DNA of 64,000 bases from CAZPXZ01 sp965219495 (GCA_965219495.1 OZ244777.1:372001-436000), one strand, 5' to 3'; counted from the first letter of the stretch, positions 1-9,187 are shown. Notes: generated by a model from the sequence alone, not told the origin. Made by a program: numbers and translations.

Positions 1-186
1 CAGTTTTTCATCTGTTTTGCCGACGCCCCGTTCCTGAACGGACAGTACACGGTATTCGGAGAGGTAGTAGAGGGCATGGTACACATCGATACCATAAAGC
101 GGGGAGTTGCCTCCAATAACGGAATGGTGCTCGATCCCGACGCCATGATCCACGTGCGTCCGGTTAGTTCGGGAGCCGAGCAGTGA
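1..186 (+). CDS. Cyclophilin-type peptidyl-prolyl isomerase, C-terminal fragment cut by window edge
   Basis: The first 61 codons in frame 1 are the tail of a cyclophilin, an enzyme that isomerises Xaa-Pro peptide bonds during folding. FFICFADAPFLNGQYTVFG matches the cyclophilin core around the proline pocket, and VVEGMVHIDTIK matches the next conserved helix. The N-terminal half, including the catalytic arginine, lies before base 1, so cytoplasmic or periplasmic location cannot be decided. The TGA stop (184-186) overlaps the ATG of the next gene, so the two are probably translationally coupled. Confidence 0.9.
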   Translation, partial: QFFICFADAPFLNGQYTVFGEVVEGMVHIDTIKRGVASNNGMVLDPDAMIHVRPVSSGAEQ

Positions 187-1202
187 TGTCAGGAATTTTC
201 GGCAATGGCTGCCGCGCCTTGCTTGCCGCCACTGCACTGGTTGCATCTTCCACCGCATCATTCGCGGGGGAGTTCGTGGAACCGCAGGCCCCGGTACCTG
301 GATGGGAAAGGGAGTGGCCGGCTACGGACTTCTCGCGCAGCACCGTGCTTTTTGGAGAGATTTTGTCCGGCGGTCCTCCGAAGGACGGAATCCCGGCCGT
401 GGATGAACCGGAGTTCGGTCCGGTCGCGGACGAAACGCGCTTGGAGCCGGCCGAACCAGTGGTTTCCCTGGAACTCGACGGGGCCGCCCGGGCCTATCCG
501 CTGCGGTACCTGATCTGGCACGAAATTGTGAATGACGTAGTGGCCGGCGTACCGGTTGCAGTCACCTATTGCCCGCTCTGCAATTCCGCGCTGGTCTTCG
601 AGTCGCGGGTGGACGGAACGGACCTGACATTTGGCGTTTCGGGCAAATTGCGGCACTCGGACCTGATCATGTATGACAGGCAGACCGAGAGTTGGTGGCA
701 GCAGTTTCTCGGTGCGGGAATTGTCGGCGTGCACGCTGGCACGCAACTAACCGCCATTCCCGTGCTGCTGGAGAGCTGGGAATCATTTCGGTCCGGGTAT
801 CCGGAAGGTGAAGTGATGCAGCAGCCGAATTTCCCTCGCCCATACGGTCACAATCCTTACCGGGGATACGACACTTCCCCGTTTCCGTTTCTGTACCGGG
901 GAAACCTGGACATGCTGCCGGACAACGTTGGCCCATTGTCCCGGGTCGTCCGGGTGGGCGAACGGGCTTGGCCGCTCGCCCGGCTTCGTGAAGAGGGTGA
1001 AATCCTGGAGGCGGGACTGCGGTTGAACTGGCGCGAAGGCCAGGCTTCCGCGCTGGATACTTCGGAAATCAGCAAGGGAAGGGACGTGGGCAATGTCACG
1101 GTCCAGGATGCCGACAACGGAGATCTGATCGTTCACGAGGTTATTTTTGCGTTTGTATTCCAAGCATTTGTTCCTGAGGGAGTCTGGATGCAGGGCGGCT
1201 AG
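186..1202 (+). CDS. DUF3179 domain-containing exported protein
   Basis: This 338-residue protein starts with a hydrophobic segment (about residues 9-27) ending in ASFAGE, a plausible signal peptidase I site. The body carries the DUF3179 hallmark TYCPLCNSALVF (about residues 127-138), whose two cysteines suggest metal or haem binding, plus an upstream LIWHEIVND segment. The family has no established function. GTG at 183 directly precedes ATG 186, so the start could be three bases earlier; a GGGAG at 170-174 serves either. It overlaps the stop of the cyclophilin gene and lies 23 bp before queA, which suggests one transcript. Confidence 0.85.
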   Translation: MSGIFGNGCRALLAATALVASSTASFAGEFVEPQAPVPGWEREWPATDFSRSTVLFGEILSGGPPKDGIPAVDEPEFGPVADETRLEPAEPVVSLELDGAARAYPLRYLIWHEIVNDVVAGVPVAVTYCPLCNSALVFESRVDGTDLTFGVSGKLRHSDLIMYDRQTESWWQQFLGAGIVGVHAGTQLTAIPVLLESWESFRSGYPEGEVMQQPNFPRPYGHNPYRGYDTSPFPFLYRGNLDMLPDNVGPLSRVVRVGERAWPLARLREEGEILEAGLRLNWREGQASALDTSEISKGRDVGNVTVQDADNGDLIVHEVIFAFVFQAFVPEGVWMQGG

Positions 1203-1225
1203 GCCAAACACTGCGGAACACACCC

Positions 1226-2278
1226 ATGCCGGTGGAGGAGTTCGACTTTCGGCTGCCAAAGGAGCTGATTGCGCTTCGTCCTGCATCCCCGAGAAGTGCA
1301 GCTCGAATGCTGGTCGTTACGCGCTCCCAAGTCGTTGATTCGACCATCAACGCGCTTTCCGATTGGCTTCGACGCAACGACATACTTGTTTTCAATGATA
1401 CCAAGGTGCTGCCGGTACGCCTGAACGGAACGCGATGGCGCAAAGACACGGAAGCTGTACTGGACATCACGTTGCTTCACGATCTTGGGGAGGGTCGCTG
1501 GCAGGCGATGGTCCGCCCGCTGAAGCGGCTGAGATCTGGCGACACCGTCATCTTCGGGGATGGCTTTTTCGCTCTCGTAGAAGAGGTGCGGGCCGGACGC
1601 GCGATCCTGTCGTTCAAGTCTACCGGCGCGGAATTCCATGCACTGCTGGCAAGGTTTGGGCGAATGCCTCTACCCCCCTATATCGCAAAGTTGCGGCCGC
1701 CGGATCGCAAGGATGACGTTGACTACCAAACCGCGTTCGCCGCCGCGGCGGGCGCGGTCGCATCCCCAACCGCCGGGCTTCATTTTGACGGGGCGTTGCT
1801 CTCAACCCTCGATGCGGTGGGAGTGAGGCGCGCCGCCGTCACGCTCCATGTCGGGCCGGGGACGTTTCTTCCGGTTCGTGCACAGCAGATGGAAACGGGC
1901 AGTCTGGAGCGGGAATGGGGCCGAATTGGCCCGCGCACTGCAGCGGCAATGGAAGCCGCGAATGCGGAGGGCGGTCGAACGGTGGCGGTCGGGACCACCT
2001 CGATGCGGCTTCTGGAAAGCGCCGTCCTCCGGGCCGGGCGGTTCAAGCCTTGGACGGGAACCACGGATCTGTTCATTCTGCCGGGCTTCAGGTTTCGCGC
2101 CACGGATGCGCTGCTGACCAACTTTCACCTGCCTCGCTCGTCGCTCTTCATGCTGGTCTCCGCATATATGGGCACGGATCGCATGCAATGCGCCTACGCG
2201 CATGCGATCGAATCGGGTTACCGCTTTTTTTCGTATGGCGACGCTTGCCTCTTGTTTCCGGAGGAATCCAGCACTTAA
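1226..2278 (+). CDS. queA: S-adenosylmethionine:tRNA ribosyltransferase-isomerase QueA
   Basis: QueA transfers and rearranges the ribosyl part of S-adenosylmethionine onto preQ1 in tRNA, giving epoxyqueuosine at the wobble position of GUN anticodons. The 350-residue length is normal. Recognisable segments are the N-terminus EFDFRLPKELIALRPA, the NDTKVLPVRL block (about residues 56-65), SPTAGLHFD (about 180-188) and the C-terminal LLTNFHLPRSSLFMLVSA. No tgt gene follows; an MFS transporter gene comes next after a 130 bp gap. A weak GGAACA precedes the ATG. Confidence 0.95.
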   Translation: MPVEEFDFRLPKELIALRPASPRSAARMLVVTRSQVVDSTINALSDWLRRNDILVFNDTKVLPVRLNGTRWRKDTEAVLDITLLHDLGEGRWQAMVRPLKRLRSGDTVIFGDGFFALVEEVRAGRAILSFKSTGAEFHALLARFGRMPLPPYIAKLRPPDRKDDVDYQTAFAAAAGAVASPTAGLHFDGALLSTLDAVGVRRAAVTLHVGPGTFLPVRAQQMETGSLEREWGRIGPRTAAAMEAANAEGGRTVAVGTTSMRLLESAVLRAGRFKPWTGTTDLFILPGFRFRATDALLTNFHLPRSSLFMLVSAYMGTDRMQCAYAHAIESGYRFFSYGDACLLFPEESST

Positions 2279-2408
2279 TACAGTGCCGTTGTACAGAAGC
2301 GACTCCTCGTTCGAAATTCTGTCGCATTTTCACGAGCAGATAACCGTGGCAAGGCGCAATGAACGCGCAATTCCCCATTTTGCGAATCCGGGGAAAGAGG
2401 CTTGAATC

Positions 2409-3668
2409 ATGATGACGGTATTCAGGAATTCCTGGGCGCTGCTGCTGGGAACGGTGATGATCATGATTGCCCATGGTCTCAGCACTTCTTTGATAGGCGT
2501 CCGGGGTTCTATTGAGGGATTCGACACGATTGCCATCGGGATGATCATGTCAGGTTTCTTCGTGGGCTATATGACCAGTTCGATGGTGACGCCCCACCTC
2601 GTCCGCCGTGTCGGACATGTAAGGGTGTACGCCGCTTATGCGTCCATGGCCTCGGCATGCCTGATTCTCTTCGCGGCAGCCGTGGATCCGATTCTGTGGG
2701 CCCTGTTTCGATTCTTGAACGGCGCCTGCATGGCGGGGATTTATGTGGTGGCGGAGAGCTGGCTGAACGGCATCAACGCGAATAGCCGGCGCGGGCAGGC
2801 ACTGAGCCTCTACCTCGCCGCTCAATTGACGGGCATCGTGATCGGGCAGGGAATTCTAAGCATCGGAGATCCGAACGGCTATGATTTGTTTGTCGTTTCG
2901 ACGGTTCTCGTTTCGTTGGCGTTCGGCCCGGTCCTGCTCAGCGCATCTCCGGTGCCGGTATATGAGACGGCAAAGCCGCTATCGTTCCGGGAACTATACC
3001 ACGTTTCTCCCCTCGGCTTTGTTGGCATGCTCCTATTAGGCGCGGTCTTTAGTATCGAGTTTTCCATGACGGCGGTCTATGGGGTCGAAAAAGGCCTCAG
3101 CGTTGGGGAAATCGCCGCGATGATCTCGGCGATTTATGTCGGCGGCACGGTGGTGCAGTACCCCATGGGTTGGGCATCGGATCGAATCGGCCGGAGGGCC
3201 GTGGTGATTGGTTTGACCGCCCTTTCGGTCGCGGCTTCGCTCGCAGCGCTGCTGCTTGCCGGAAGTTTACCCGTTCTTCTTGTTCTGGCCGGTCTGATTG
3301 GCGCGGGAACGACTCCGCTCTATTCGGTTCTGATCGCACATGCGAACGACTTTCTGGACAATGACCGGATGGCCGCAGGCGGAGCGAGAATGGTGTTTCT
3401 TCAGGGATTCGGGGCGACGCTTGGGCCACCGATCGCGGGAGTTGTTATGGGAGTAGCCGGATCGTGGAGTTTTTTCGCGCTAATTGCGATCTTCTCGGGA
3501 GCGCTCGGGTTGTTTGCAACGTACCGGTCGACGCAGCGGAGTGCGCCAGCGGCAGAGGAGGCCGTCGCGTTTGCGCCGATGCCGTTGAAGACGTCGGGGG
3601 TGGGCGCGGAAATGTATCTTGAGGCGTCGAAGGAAGGGGCCGTATCCACGGAATCCGAAAGGTCATAG
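2409..3668 (+). CDS. MFS transporter, YcaD-like
   Basis: This is a 419-residue inner-membrane protein with about twelve hydrophobic segments from residue 8 to 380, as expected for a major facilitator superfamily carrier. The loop motif GWASDRIGRRAV (about residues 257-268) is the MFS motif A repeat between helices 8 and 9, and the N-half equivalent is degenerate. The overall pattern resembles the YcaD group of putative effluxers; the substrate is unknown. Roughly the last 40 residues are hydrophilic and Ala/Glu-rich and should be cytoplasmic. AGAGG lies upstream of the first of two consecutive ATG codons. Confidence 0.85.
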   Translation: MMTVFRNSWALLLGTVMIMIAHGLSTSLIGVRGSIEGFDTIAIGMIMSGFFVGYMTSSMVTPHLVRRVGHVRVYAAYASMASACLILFAAAVDPILWALFRFLNGACMAGIYVVAESWLNGINANSRRGQALSLYLAAQLTGIVIGQGILSIGDPNGYDLFVVSTVLVSLAFGPVLLSASPVPVYETAKPLSFRELYHVSPLGFVGMLLLGAVFSIEFSMTAVYGVEKGLSVGEIAAMISAIYVGGTVVQYPMGWASDRIGRRAVVIGLTALSVAASLAALLLAGSLPVLLVLAGLIGAGTTPLYSVLIAHANDFLDNDRMAAGGARMVFLQGFGATLGPPIAGVVMGVAGSWSFFALIAIFSGALGLFATYRSTQRSAPAAEEAVAFAPMPLKTSGVGAEMYLEASKEGAVSTESERS

Positions 3669-3819
3669 CGGCGAAGCGTTCAGTTGCTCGAGGTCCGAAT
3701 TCGAACGACGATCAGGCGTATACGGGCAACCGCACTTGCAAGCCGTAAGTAGCGTGCGAGGGTCAAGTTCGGCATGATGTCTTTTGGCAAGACCAACTGG
3801 GGAGAATTGAGGTGAACGC

Positions 3820-4848
3820 ATGAACGCAGTTGAGGCAGCGGTAACGGGAATTGCTCGCCATGAATCACCTTATGCAGAGTTGGAAGAACTCGATTCCTGC
3901 ACGATTACGGAGGAATCCGGGCTGGAAGGAGATTATCGGGGCCTTCATTCCGATGACGACGCACGGGTTGTCGTGCTCTTCGCGAATCAGTGGCGAGAGG
4001 TCTGCGACGAAATCGGCGAGAAATTTCCCTGGACAACGCGAAGAGCGAATATTCTCCTCGATGGAATAGCTAATCCTCGCGCTTCGAAATCACGGTTGAC
4101 GATCGGTGAGGTCGAGTTGGAGACGAGTCGCGAATGCGAACCGTGCAGCCGAATGGACCGGCAGCGCCCCGGGTTGCGCACTGCGCTTTCTGTTGGTTGG
4201 CGCGGCGGAATTTGTTGCCGCGTGTTGCGTGGGGGCGGTGTAACGATCGGGGATTCTGCTCAAGTCTGCGCGAGCGAAGAATTGCGGTCCGGTCCGCCGG
4301 ACGAACTCGCGGGCGAAGTGCTGCGATTTTGGTTCGAAGAAACATCTCCGAAGAAGTGGTTCGAAAAGGACCCTGAGTTTGACAAGGCGATCCGGGAAAA
4401 ATTCGAAACAACGCGGGATCTTGCACTGACCGGGAAGTATGACCATTGGTCTCGGTGTTCCGAAGGCGCAGTCGCTTTGGTGATCGTCCTGGATCAATTC
4501 TCGCGCAATCTCTTCCGAATGGACGGCCGCGCGTTCGAAGCCGACTTGAAGGCCAGGGAAGTTGCGGTTCAAGCGATCGAGGCGGGTTTCGACCGGGAGC
4601 TTCCCGAGGCTCGGCGCGCATTCCTTTACCTCCCCTTCATGCACTCGGAATCTCTGGAGGACCAGGACCGTTGCGTGCTGTTCATCCGGGAGAGGCTGGA
4701 GGACAACGAGGAGGGCGTCTATCACGCCCTCCAGCACCGTGAATTGATCCGCAGATTCGGGCGCTTTCCCTACCGGAACCATGCGCTTGGACGGGAAAGC
4801 ACGCCGGAAGAAAGGGAATTCCTGGCCAGCGGAGGATATTCGCCCTAG
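3820..4848 (+). CDS. Fusion of a MOSC-type domain and a DUF924 domain
   Basis: One uninterrupted 342-residue frame holds two domains that are normally separate proteins. Residues 1 to about 150 look like a small MOSC protein: a G-LEGDYRG strand, then a cysteine cluster ECEPCSRMDRQRPGL, an RGGICCRVL strand and a terminal VTIGD. MOSC domains are linked to sulphur delivery and molybdenum cofactor chemistry. Residues 163-342 match DUF924: VLRFWFEE at its start, then VLDQFSRNLFR, FLYLPFMHSE and HRELIRRFGRFPYRNHALGR. DUF924 is an all-helical TPR-like fold of unknown role. GAGG lies 9 bases before the ATG. No frameshift or stop separates the halves. Confidence 0.85.
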   Translation: MNAVEAAVTGIARHESPYAELEELDSCTITEESGLEGDYRGLHSDDDARVVVLFANQWREVCDEIGEKFPWTTRRANILLDGIANPRASKSRLTIGEVELETSRECEPCSRMDRQRPGLRTALSVGWRGGICCRVLRGGGVTIGDSAQVCASEELRSGPPDELAGEVLRFWFEETSPKKWFEKDPEFDKAIREKFETTRDLALTGKYDHWSRCSEGAVALVIVLDQFSRNLFRMDGRAFEADLKAREVAVQAIEAGFDRELPEARRAFLYLPFMHSESLEDQDRCVLFIRERLEDNEEGVYHALQHRELIRRFGRFPYRNHALGRESTPEEREFLASGGYSP

Positions 4849-4953
4849 TACGCAAGGACGCTTCGCAGGCGTGTTCCCGGAAACGATGCGCCATGCTGGA
4901 CATGTGGCGGCGCCTTGATCTTGGGAAGACAGGAACAGGTGCGGGAGAAAACG

Positions 4954-6351
4954 ATGCCACCCCACAAGTTTGACGTCGCGGTTATTGGCGCCGGACCGGG
5001 CGGCTACGTCGCGGCCATACGGGCGGCGCAGGTCGGGCTTCGGACCGCGGTGATCGAACGGGAAAACCCGGGCGGCATATGTTTGAACTGGGGCTGTATT
5101 CCCACAAAAGCGCTTCTGCGTTCCGCGGAGGTTCTGGAACTCGCCCGCAATGCCGCCTCGTACGGGGTCCGGGTTGAGAACGTGGGTGTTTCGTTCGAGT
5201 CGATGATTGACCGTTCACGCAAGGTTGCCCGGCGACTCAATCAGGGCGTCACACATCTCTTGAAAAAAAACAAGGTTGAGGTGCGCATGGGGTCAGCGCG
5301 GATTTGTTCCAGCAACGAAGTTCAGATAACGGACGACAAGGGCAAGACAGCGAGGCTTACCGCCGGACATATCGTCATCGCCACCGGGGCGCGGGCACGG
5401 GAATTGCCCGGACTGGAGGCGGACGGCAACATTGTTTGGACGTACCGGCATGCGCTGATGCCCCGCGCGCTTCCGAATCGGCTGCTCGTCATAGGATCGG
5501 GCGCAATCGGCATCGAGTTTGCCTACTTTTACCTGTGTCTGGGGACAAGAGTCACGGTTGTCGAAGTCCTGGACAGGATTCTGCCTGCGGAGGATGCGGA
5601 AGTGTCGGAGTTCGCTGCGAAGGCATTCCGGTCTGCGGGCATGGACATTCGCACCGAAGCGACAGTTGCCAAGCTCGAACGCAAGACCAATTCAGCAGTC
5701 GCTCATATCGAGCACAAGGGCGAGCGGGAAGCGGTGGAGTTTGACCGGGTGATTTCAGCGGTCGGCATAACCGGAAACATCGAAGGGCTGGGACTGGAGG
5801 AGGTTGGGGTCGAAACCGACCGGGGTCACATCTCCGTGGACGAGCGCTGCAATACCGGGGTCGCCGGGATCTGGGCAATCGGCGATGTGGCCGGGCCTCC
5901 CTGGCTCGCCCACAAGGCATCCCATGAGGGAATCATGGTGGCGGAAACGATTGCGGGTAAGAACGTGCACGCATTCCGCCGGACGGATGTTCCGGGTTGC
6001 ACCTACTGCCAGCCGCAGGTGGCTTCCGTAGGCTTGACAGAGCAGTTGGCCAAGGAACATGGACACGAGGTGCGCGTAGGACGTTTCCCGCTATTGGCGA
6101 ATGGAAAAGCGATCGCGCTGGGCGATGCGGAAGGATTCGTCAAGACCGTATTTGATGTGAAGACCGGGGAATTGCTCGGCGCCCACATGATCGGCCCGGA
6201 GGTGACAGAGATGATTCAGGGCTATGTCATTGCGCGGTCGCTGGAATCCACGGAAGCCGAATTGATGCATTCAATTTTTCCGCATCCGACGATTTCGGAG
6301 GCCATGCACGAATCCGTTCTGGAAGCCTATGGCCAGGCGATTCACTATTAG
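4954..6351 (+). CDS. lpdA: Dihydrolipoyl dehydrogenase (E3)
   Basis: This FAD flavoenzyme reoxidises dihydrolipoyl groups of 2-oxoacid dehydrogenase complexes or the glycine cleavage system using NAD+. The 465-residue protein has the N-terminal FAD fingerprint VIGAGPGGYVAAIRAA, the redox disulphide in GICLNWGCIPTKALL, the NAD fold IGSGAIGIEFA, the FAD-binding AIGDVAGPPWLAHKA and the C-terminal His-Glu pair in HPTISEAMHE. ATG 4954 is preferred to upstream starts because GGGAG lies just before it and homology begins at KFDVAVIGAG. lipA begins 10 bp downstream, so E3 and the lipoyl synthase are co-transcribed. No E1 or E2 gene is visible. Confidence 0.95.
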   Translation: MPPHKFDVAVIGAGPGGYVAAIRAAQVGLRTAVIERENPGGICLNWGCIPTKALLRSAEVLELARNAASYGVRVENVGVSFESMIDRSRKVARRLNQGVTHLLKKNKVEVRMGSARICSSNEVQITDDKGKTARLTAGHIVIATGARARELPGLEADGNIVWTYRHALMPRALPNRLLVIGSGAIGIEFAYFYLCLGTRVTVVEVLDRILPAEDAEVSEFAAKAFRSAGMDIRTEATVAKLERKTNSAVAHIEHKGEREAVEFDRVISAVGITGNIEGLGLEEVGVETDRGHISVDERCNTGVAGIWAIGDVAGPPWLAHKASHEGIMVAETIAGKNVHAFRRTDVPGCTYCQPQVASVGLTEQLAKEHGHEVRVGRFPLLANGKAIALGDAEGFVKTVFDVKTGELLGAHMIGPEVTEMIQGYVIARSLESTEAELMHSIFPHPTISEAMHESVLEAYGQAIHY

Positions 6352-6361
6352 GCGTGCATAG

Positions 6362-7324
6362 ATGCCCGGACCGACAAGCAAGCGAGACCTGTCTGATCCC
6401 AGGCAGCGGCATCCGGAGAAGGCTCACCGACCGGACGCGCCTTCGCCCTCGAAGCCGCCGTGGATTCGCGTTCGGTTGCCCGCCGGAGGCGGTTTTGCGG
6501 ACACTATGCGCATCGTCAAGGAGAACGGCCTCTCCACGGTCTGCCAGGAAGCAAGTTGTCCGAACATAGGAGAATGCTGGAGCCAAGGGCACGCGACTTT
6601 TCTGGTCATGGGCCAGATATGCACGCGAGGTTGTACCTTCTGCAATATCGCTACAGGACGCCCGGATGCGCTGGACGCGTTTGAACCGGGGCGTGTCGCC
6701 TCGGCCGTCGCGCGGCTGAACCTGACCCACGTCGTGGTCACTTCCGTGGACCGAGACGATCTGAATGACGGCGGCGCGGAACACATTGCGCGAACCGTGC
6801 GCGCCGTTCGCCGCAGGAACCCTTCCACTACGATTGAGGTCCTTACACCCGATTTCCTGCGCAAGCCAGGCGCGTTGGAACGGGTTGTCGAAGCCCGGCC
6901 GGACGTATTCAACCACAACCTGGAAACGGTTCCATCGCTTTACAGGGAGGTGCGTCCCGGGTCGCGCTATTATCACTCGTTAAGGCTGCTACAACAGGTC
7001 AAGGAATTGGACGCAACGATGTTCACCAAGTCGGGGCTGATGGTCGGGCTTGGCGAGCGCCGCACGGAAGTACTGCAGGTGATGGACGATATGCGGTCGG
7101 CCGACGTTGATTTTCTGACGATTGGCCAATACTTGCAGCCAACGCCCAAACATCACGCGGTTGAGCGATACGTTCCACCGGACGAGTTCGGGTTGCTGGA
7201 ACGCGCCGCATATACCAAGGGATTCCTGATGGTCTCGGCATCTCCCCTGACGCGTTCTTCGTATCATGCAGCCGATGATTTCGCGCGTCTGGTAGAACGG
7301 CGCCGTCAACTCTATGCCGGCTGA
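6362..7324 (+). CDS. lipA: Lipoyl synthase
   Basis: LipA is a radical-SAM enzyme that inserts two sulphur atoms into octanoyl-E2 or octanoyl-GcvH. The 320-residue protein holds both iron-sulphur motifs: the auxiliary-cluster cysteines in CQEASCPNIGEC and the radical-SAM CTRGCTFCNI. The essential C-terminal RSSYHA is also present (RSSYHAADDFA). The length is typical. It lies between lpdA and ratA on the same strand. The ribosome-binding site is weak, consistent with coupling to lpdA translation. The lipB partner is not in this window. Confidence 0.96.
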   Translation: MPGPTSKRDLSDPRQRHPEKAHRPDAPSPSKPPWIRVRLPAGGGFADTMRIVKENGLSTVCQEASCPNIGECWSQGHATFLVMGQICTRGCTFCNIATGRPDALDAFEPGRVASAVARLNLTHVVVTSVDRDDLNDGGAEHIARTVRAVRRRNPSTTIEVLTPDFLRKPGALERVVEARPDVFNHNLETVPSLYREVRPGSRYYHSLRLLQQVKELDATMFTKSGLMVGLGERRTEVLQVMDDMRSADVDFLTIGQYLQPTPKHHAVERYVPPDEFGLLERAAYTKGFLMVSASPLTRSSYHAADDFARLVERRRQLYAG

Positions 7325-7353
7325 TCGGTTCGCAGAGTTTTGCTAGCATTCGA

Positions 7354-7827
7354 ATGACAGGCCACGCGGAGAGACGCGTCCTTCCTTATGGCGCCGACGA
7401 GATGTTCGCGCTTGTGGCCGACGTGGATTCTTACAGTGAATTTCTACCCTGGTGCACGGCGTCTCGCGTTACGCGCCGCTATCCCGCGGTTGAAGGGGGT
7501 GACTCCATTATTGAAGCAGATCTCGTAGTTTCGTTCAGTCTATTTCGTGAAAAATTCTCGTCACGGGTTCGGCTTGAGGCCGAGGCGAAGAGAATTGACG
7601 TCGAATACTTGGACGGTCCGTTTCGGCATCTCGACAATCACTGGCAATTCCGGGATCTCGGGGGAGGGTATTGTGAGGTTGATTTCCGGGTGGATTTCGA
7701 ATTGCAGAATGCGATGCTGGACCGACTCGTGGGCGCGGTCTTCCAAAAGGCGATGGAAAAAATCGTCGGAGCCTTTGAGGCGCGCGCCTCATCGGTTCAC
7801 GGACGAAGCAATGATGGCAGGTGCTGA
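7354..7827 (+). CDS. ratA: RatA/Coq10-family START-domain protein
   Basis: The 157-residue protein belongs to the polyketide-cyclase/START group that includes RatA and the coenzyme Q-binding protein Coq10. Conserved features are the N-terminal RVLPYGADEMFALVADVDSYSEFLPWC, quoted here only as its core YSEFLPWC, and the C-terminal helix LVGAVFQKAMEKIVGAFE. The position directly after lipA is common in alphaproteobacteria. A Coq10-like role in ubiquinone handling is the likelier reading; the toxin label of RatA should not be assumed. The gene ends at the convergent boundary with cinA. Confidence 0.85.
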   Translation: MTGHAERRVLPYGADEMFALVADVDSYSEFLPWCTASRVTRRYPAVEGGDSIIEADLVVSFSLFREKFSSRVRLEAEAKRIDVEYLDGPFRHLDNHWQFRDLGGGYCEVDFRVDFELQNAMLDRLVGAVFQKAMEKIVGAFEARASSVHGRSNDGRC

Positions 7828-8150
7828 GAATTGGCGTCCACTACAGAGAAGAATGACGTGGCCATGGCTCTGTTCGATCTATTGCAGTGGTTCCGGAACT
7901 CTTCGGGAGTCACAGTTGGAAGTGGAGAGGGATCAAGATAATCGGCGTGACGACTCTCATTGAGGCGCGGTTGAACGGGAGCCGCTTTCTGACAGCATGA
8001 TTTGATACGGGACACACGCTTTTCACCGCCGTTGACCAAATGATTAGACTGCTCTCGAAGAGGAGAGCCAAGGACGGAATTTTCCAGTCAAACCATACTA
8101 CGGAATCGATTTGTTGCGATTGCAGTAGGGTCGGCCTCGAAGCCCCCTGC
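7828..8150. other. Intergenic region between convergent ratA and cinA
   Basis: These 323 bases carry no reading frame with recognisable protein features or a plausible ribosome-binding site. Near the cinA stop (about 8111-8145) there is an imperfect GC-rich inverted repeat that could act as a weak terminator for cinA, but it lacks a clear T-run. Nothing else was recognised. Confidence 0.5.
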
Positions 8151-8690
8151 TTACGACCGCAAGAGCTTGTCTTTCGAATCGGCTTTCTCGTCCGCAGCTT
8201 CGACCAGCAACCGAATCGCGGTGCTGACGCTGATTTCACGGACATGTTCCCGACCCAGAGCGCCGAATTCACGTCTCAGATGACGAGTTTCGGCTCCCCT
8301 TCGCGCGCAGGCGAGATGCACGAGTCCCTCTGGCTTGGTTGCCGTTCCCCCGGGTCCTGCGATTCCGGTCACGGCAACGGCAATATCCGTTTCCGAAGCT
8401 TCCAACGCTCCCTCGGCCATATGCCGCGCGACGGATTCCGATACTGCGCCGTCTCTTTCGATCAAGTGCTTGGGTACGTTCAGGAGTTTCTGCTTGGCAC
8501 AATTGGAGTACGTTACGAATCCGCAATCGAAGGCATCCGATGAGCCGGCGACATCCGTGATCGCGCTGGCGATGAGGCCGCCCGTGCAGCTTTCCGCTGT
8601 GGCAATTCGGAGTCGATGTTTTCGGCAAGCCCGGAGCAGCTTTTCCACCAGGGCCCTTTGGTCCGTGCTACGGTCTTGCCAGTCGTTCAT
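8151..8690 (-). CDS. CinA C-terminal family nicotinamide-nucleotide amidase (PncC)
   Basis: The 179-residue protein corresponds to the stand-alone CinA C-terminal domain, which deamidates nicotinamide mononucleotide to nicotinate mononucleotide in pyridine nucleotide salvage. Family blocks are ATAESCTGGLIASAITDVAGSS (seen as AESCTGG plus ITDVAGSS), VTYSNCAKQKLLNV and the glycine-rich VTGIAGPGGTATKPEGLV. The N-terminal MoCF-like domain of full CinA is absent, as in many proteobacterial paralogues. Its ATG overlaps the pgpA stop by 4 bp, so cinA is the last gene of the ispDF-pgpA-cinA operon. Confidence 0.92.
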   Translation of the reverse strand: MNDWQDRSTDQRALVEKLLRACRKHRLRIATAESCTGGLIASAITDVAGSSDAFDCGFVTYSNCAKQKLLNVPKHLIERDGAVSESVARHMAEGALEASETDIAVAVTGIAGPGGTATKPEGLVHLACARRGAETRHLRREFGALGREHVREISVSTAIRLLVEAADEKADSKDKLLRS

Positions 8691-9187
8691 CTCGCGGCAA
8701 CAACCGCTGCTGTGATGCAGACCGCCGCCAAAGCCCCGGCCGCCAGATCGTCGAGCATAACCCAGATGGCTCCCTCCCGCCGGTCAAGGACACGAATTGG
8801 CCAGGGTTTCAGGATATCAAAGAATCGAAACAACAAGAACGCGGCAATCCAGGCGAACCAGGTCGGAATCGGCAATTCCTGGAGTGAGTTGCCGAAAACA
8901 GACAAGGGAAATAGTGCAACCGACTGTCCTGCGACTTCATCGATCACAATTTCCGGCGAATCCTGACGGGCCTTATCCGCCATGTGCCCGATGGACCATA
9001 GCCCCAGAAAGACCGCGGCGAGAGCGAATACCGCCAGAACTGGAAATCCGCCGACCCAGTGTGCACAATACGCGATCGGCAAAGTTCCAAGGGATGCCCA
9101 GGTTCCCGGAGCGAGCGGCAGGAATCCAACGCCAAATCCTGTCGCGAAGGAACGGGCGATGACGGCGGTGTGCGGACCGCTCTTCAT
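8687..9187 (-). CDS. pgpA: Phosphatidylglycerophosphatase A
   Basis: PgpA dephosphorylates phosphatidylglycerophosphate to phosphatidylglycerol at the inner membrane. The 166-residue protein shows the family signature GVGFLPLAPGTWASL near the N-terminus, the VIDEVAGQSVAL block and, near the C-terminus, VMLDDLAAGALAA, with several hydrophobic segments between. The ATG at 9187 is chosen because homology begins with MKSGPHTAV and the codon forms an ATGA overlap with the ispDF stop; the frame stays open upstream within ispDF but that part is an out-of-frame reading of ispDF. Confidence 0.93.
   Translation of the reverse strand: MKSGPHTAVIARSFATGFGVGFLPLAPGTWASLGTLPIAYCAHWVGGFPVLAVFALAAVFLGLWSIGHMADKARQDSPEIVIDEVAGQSVALFPLSVFGNSLQELPIPTWFAWIAAFLLFRFFDILKPWPIRVLDRREGAIWVMLDDLAAGALAAVCITAAVVAAR

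Noticed and set aside
4090..4965. Minus-strand open frame opposite the MOSC-DUF924 gene
   Set aside because: The plus strand has two recognisable domains and a ribosome-binding site; the antisense reading has none.
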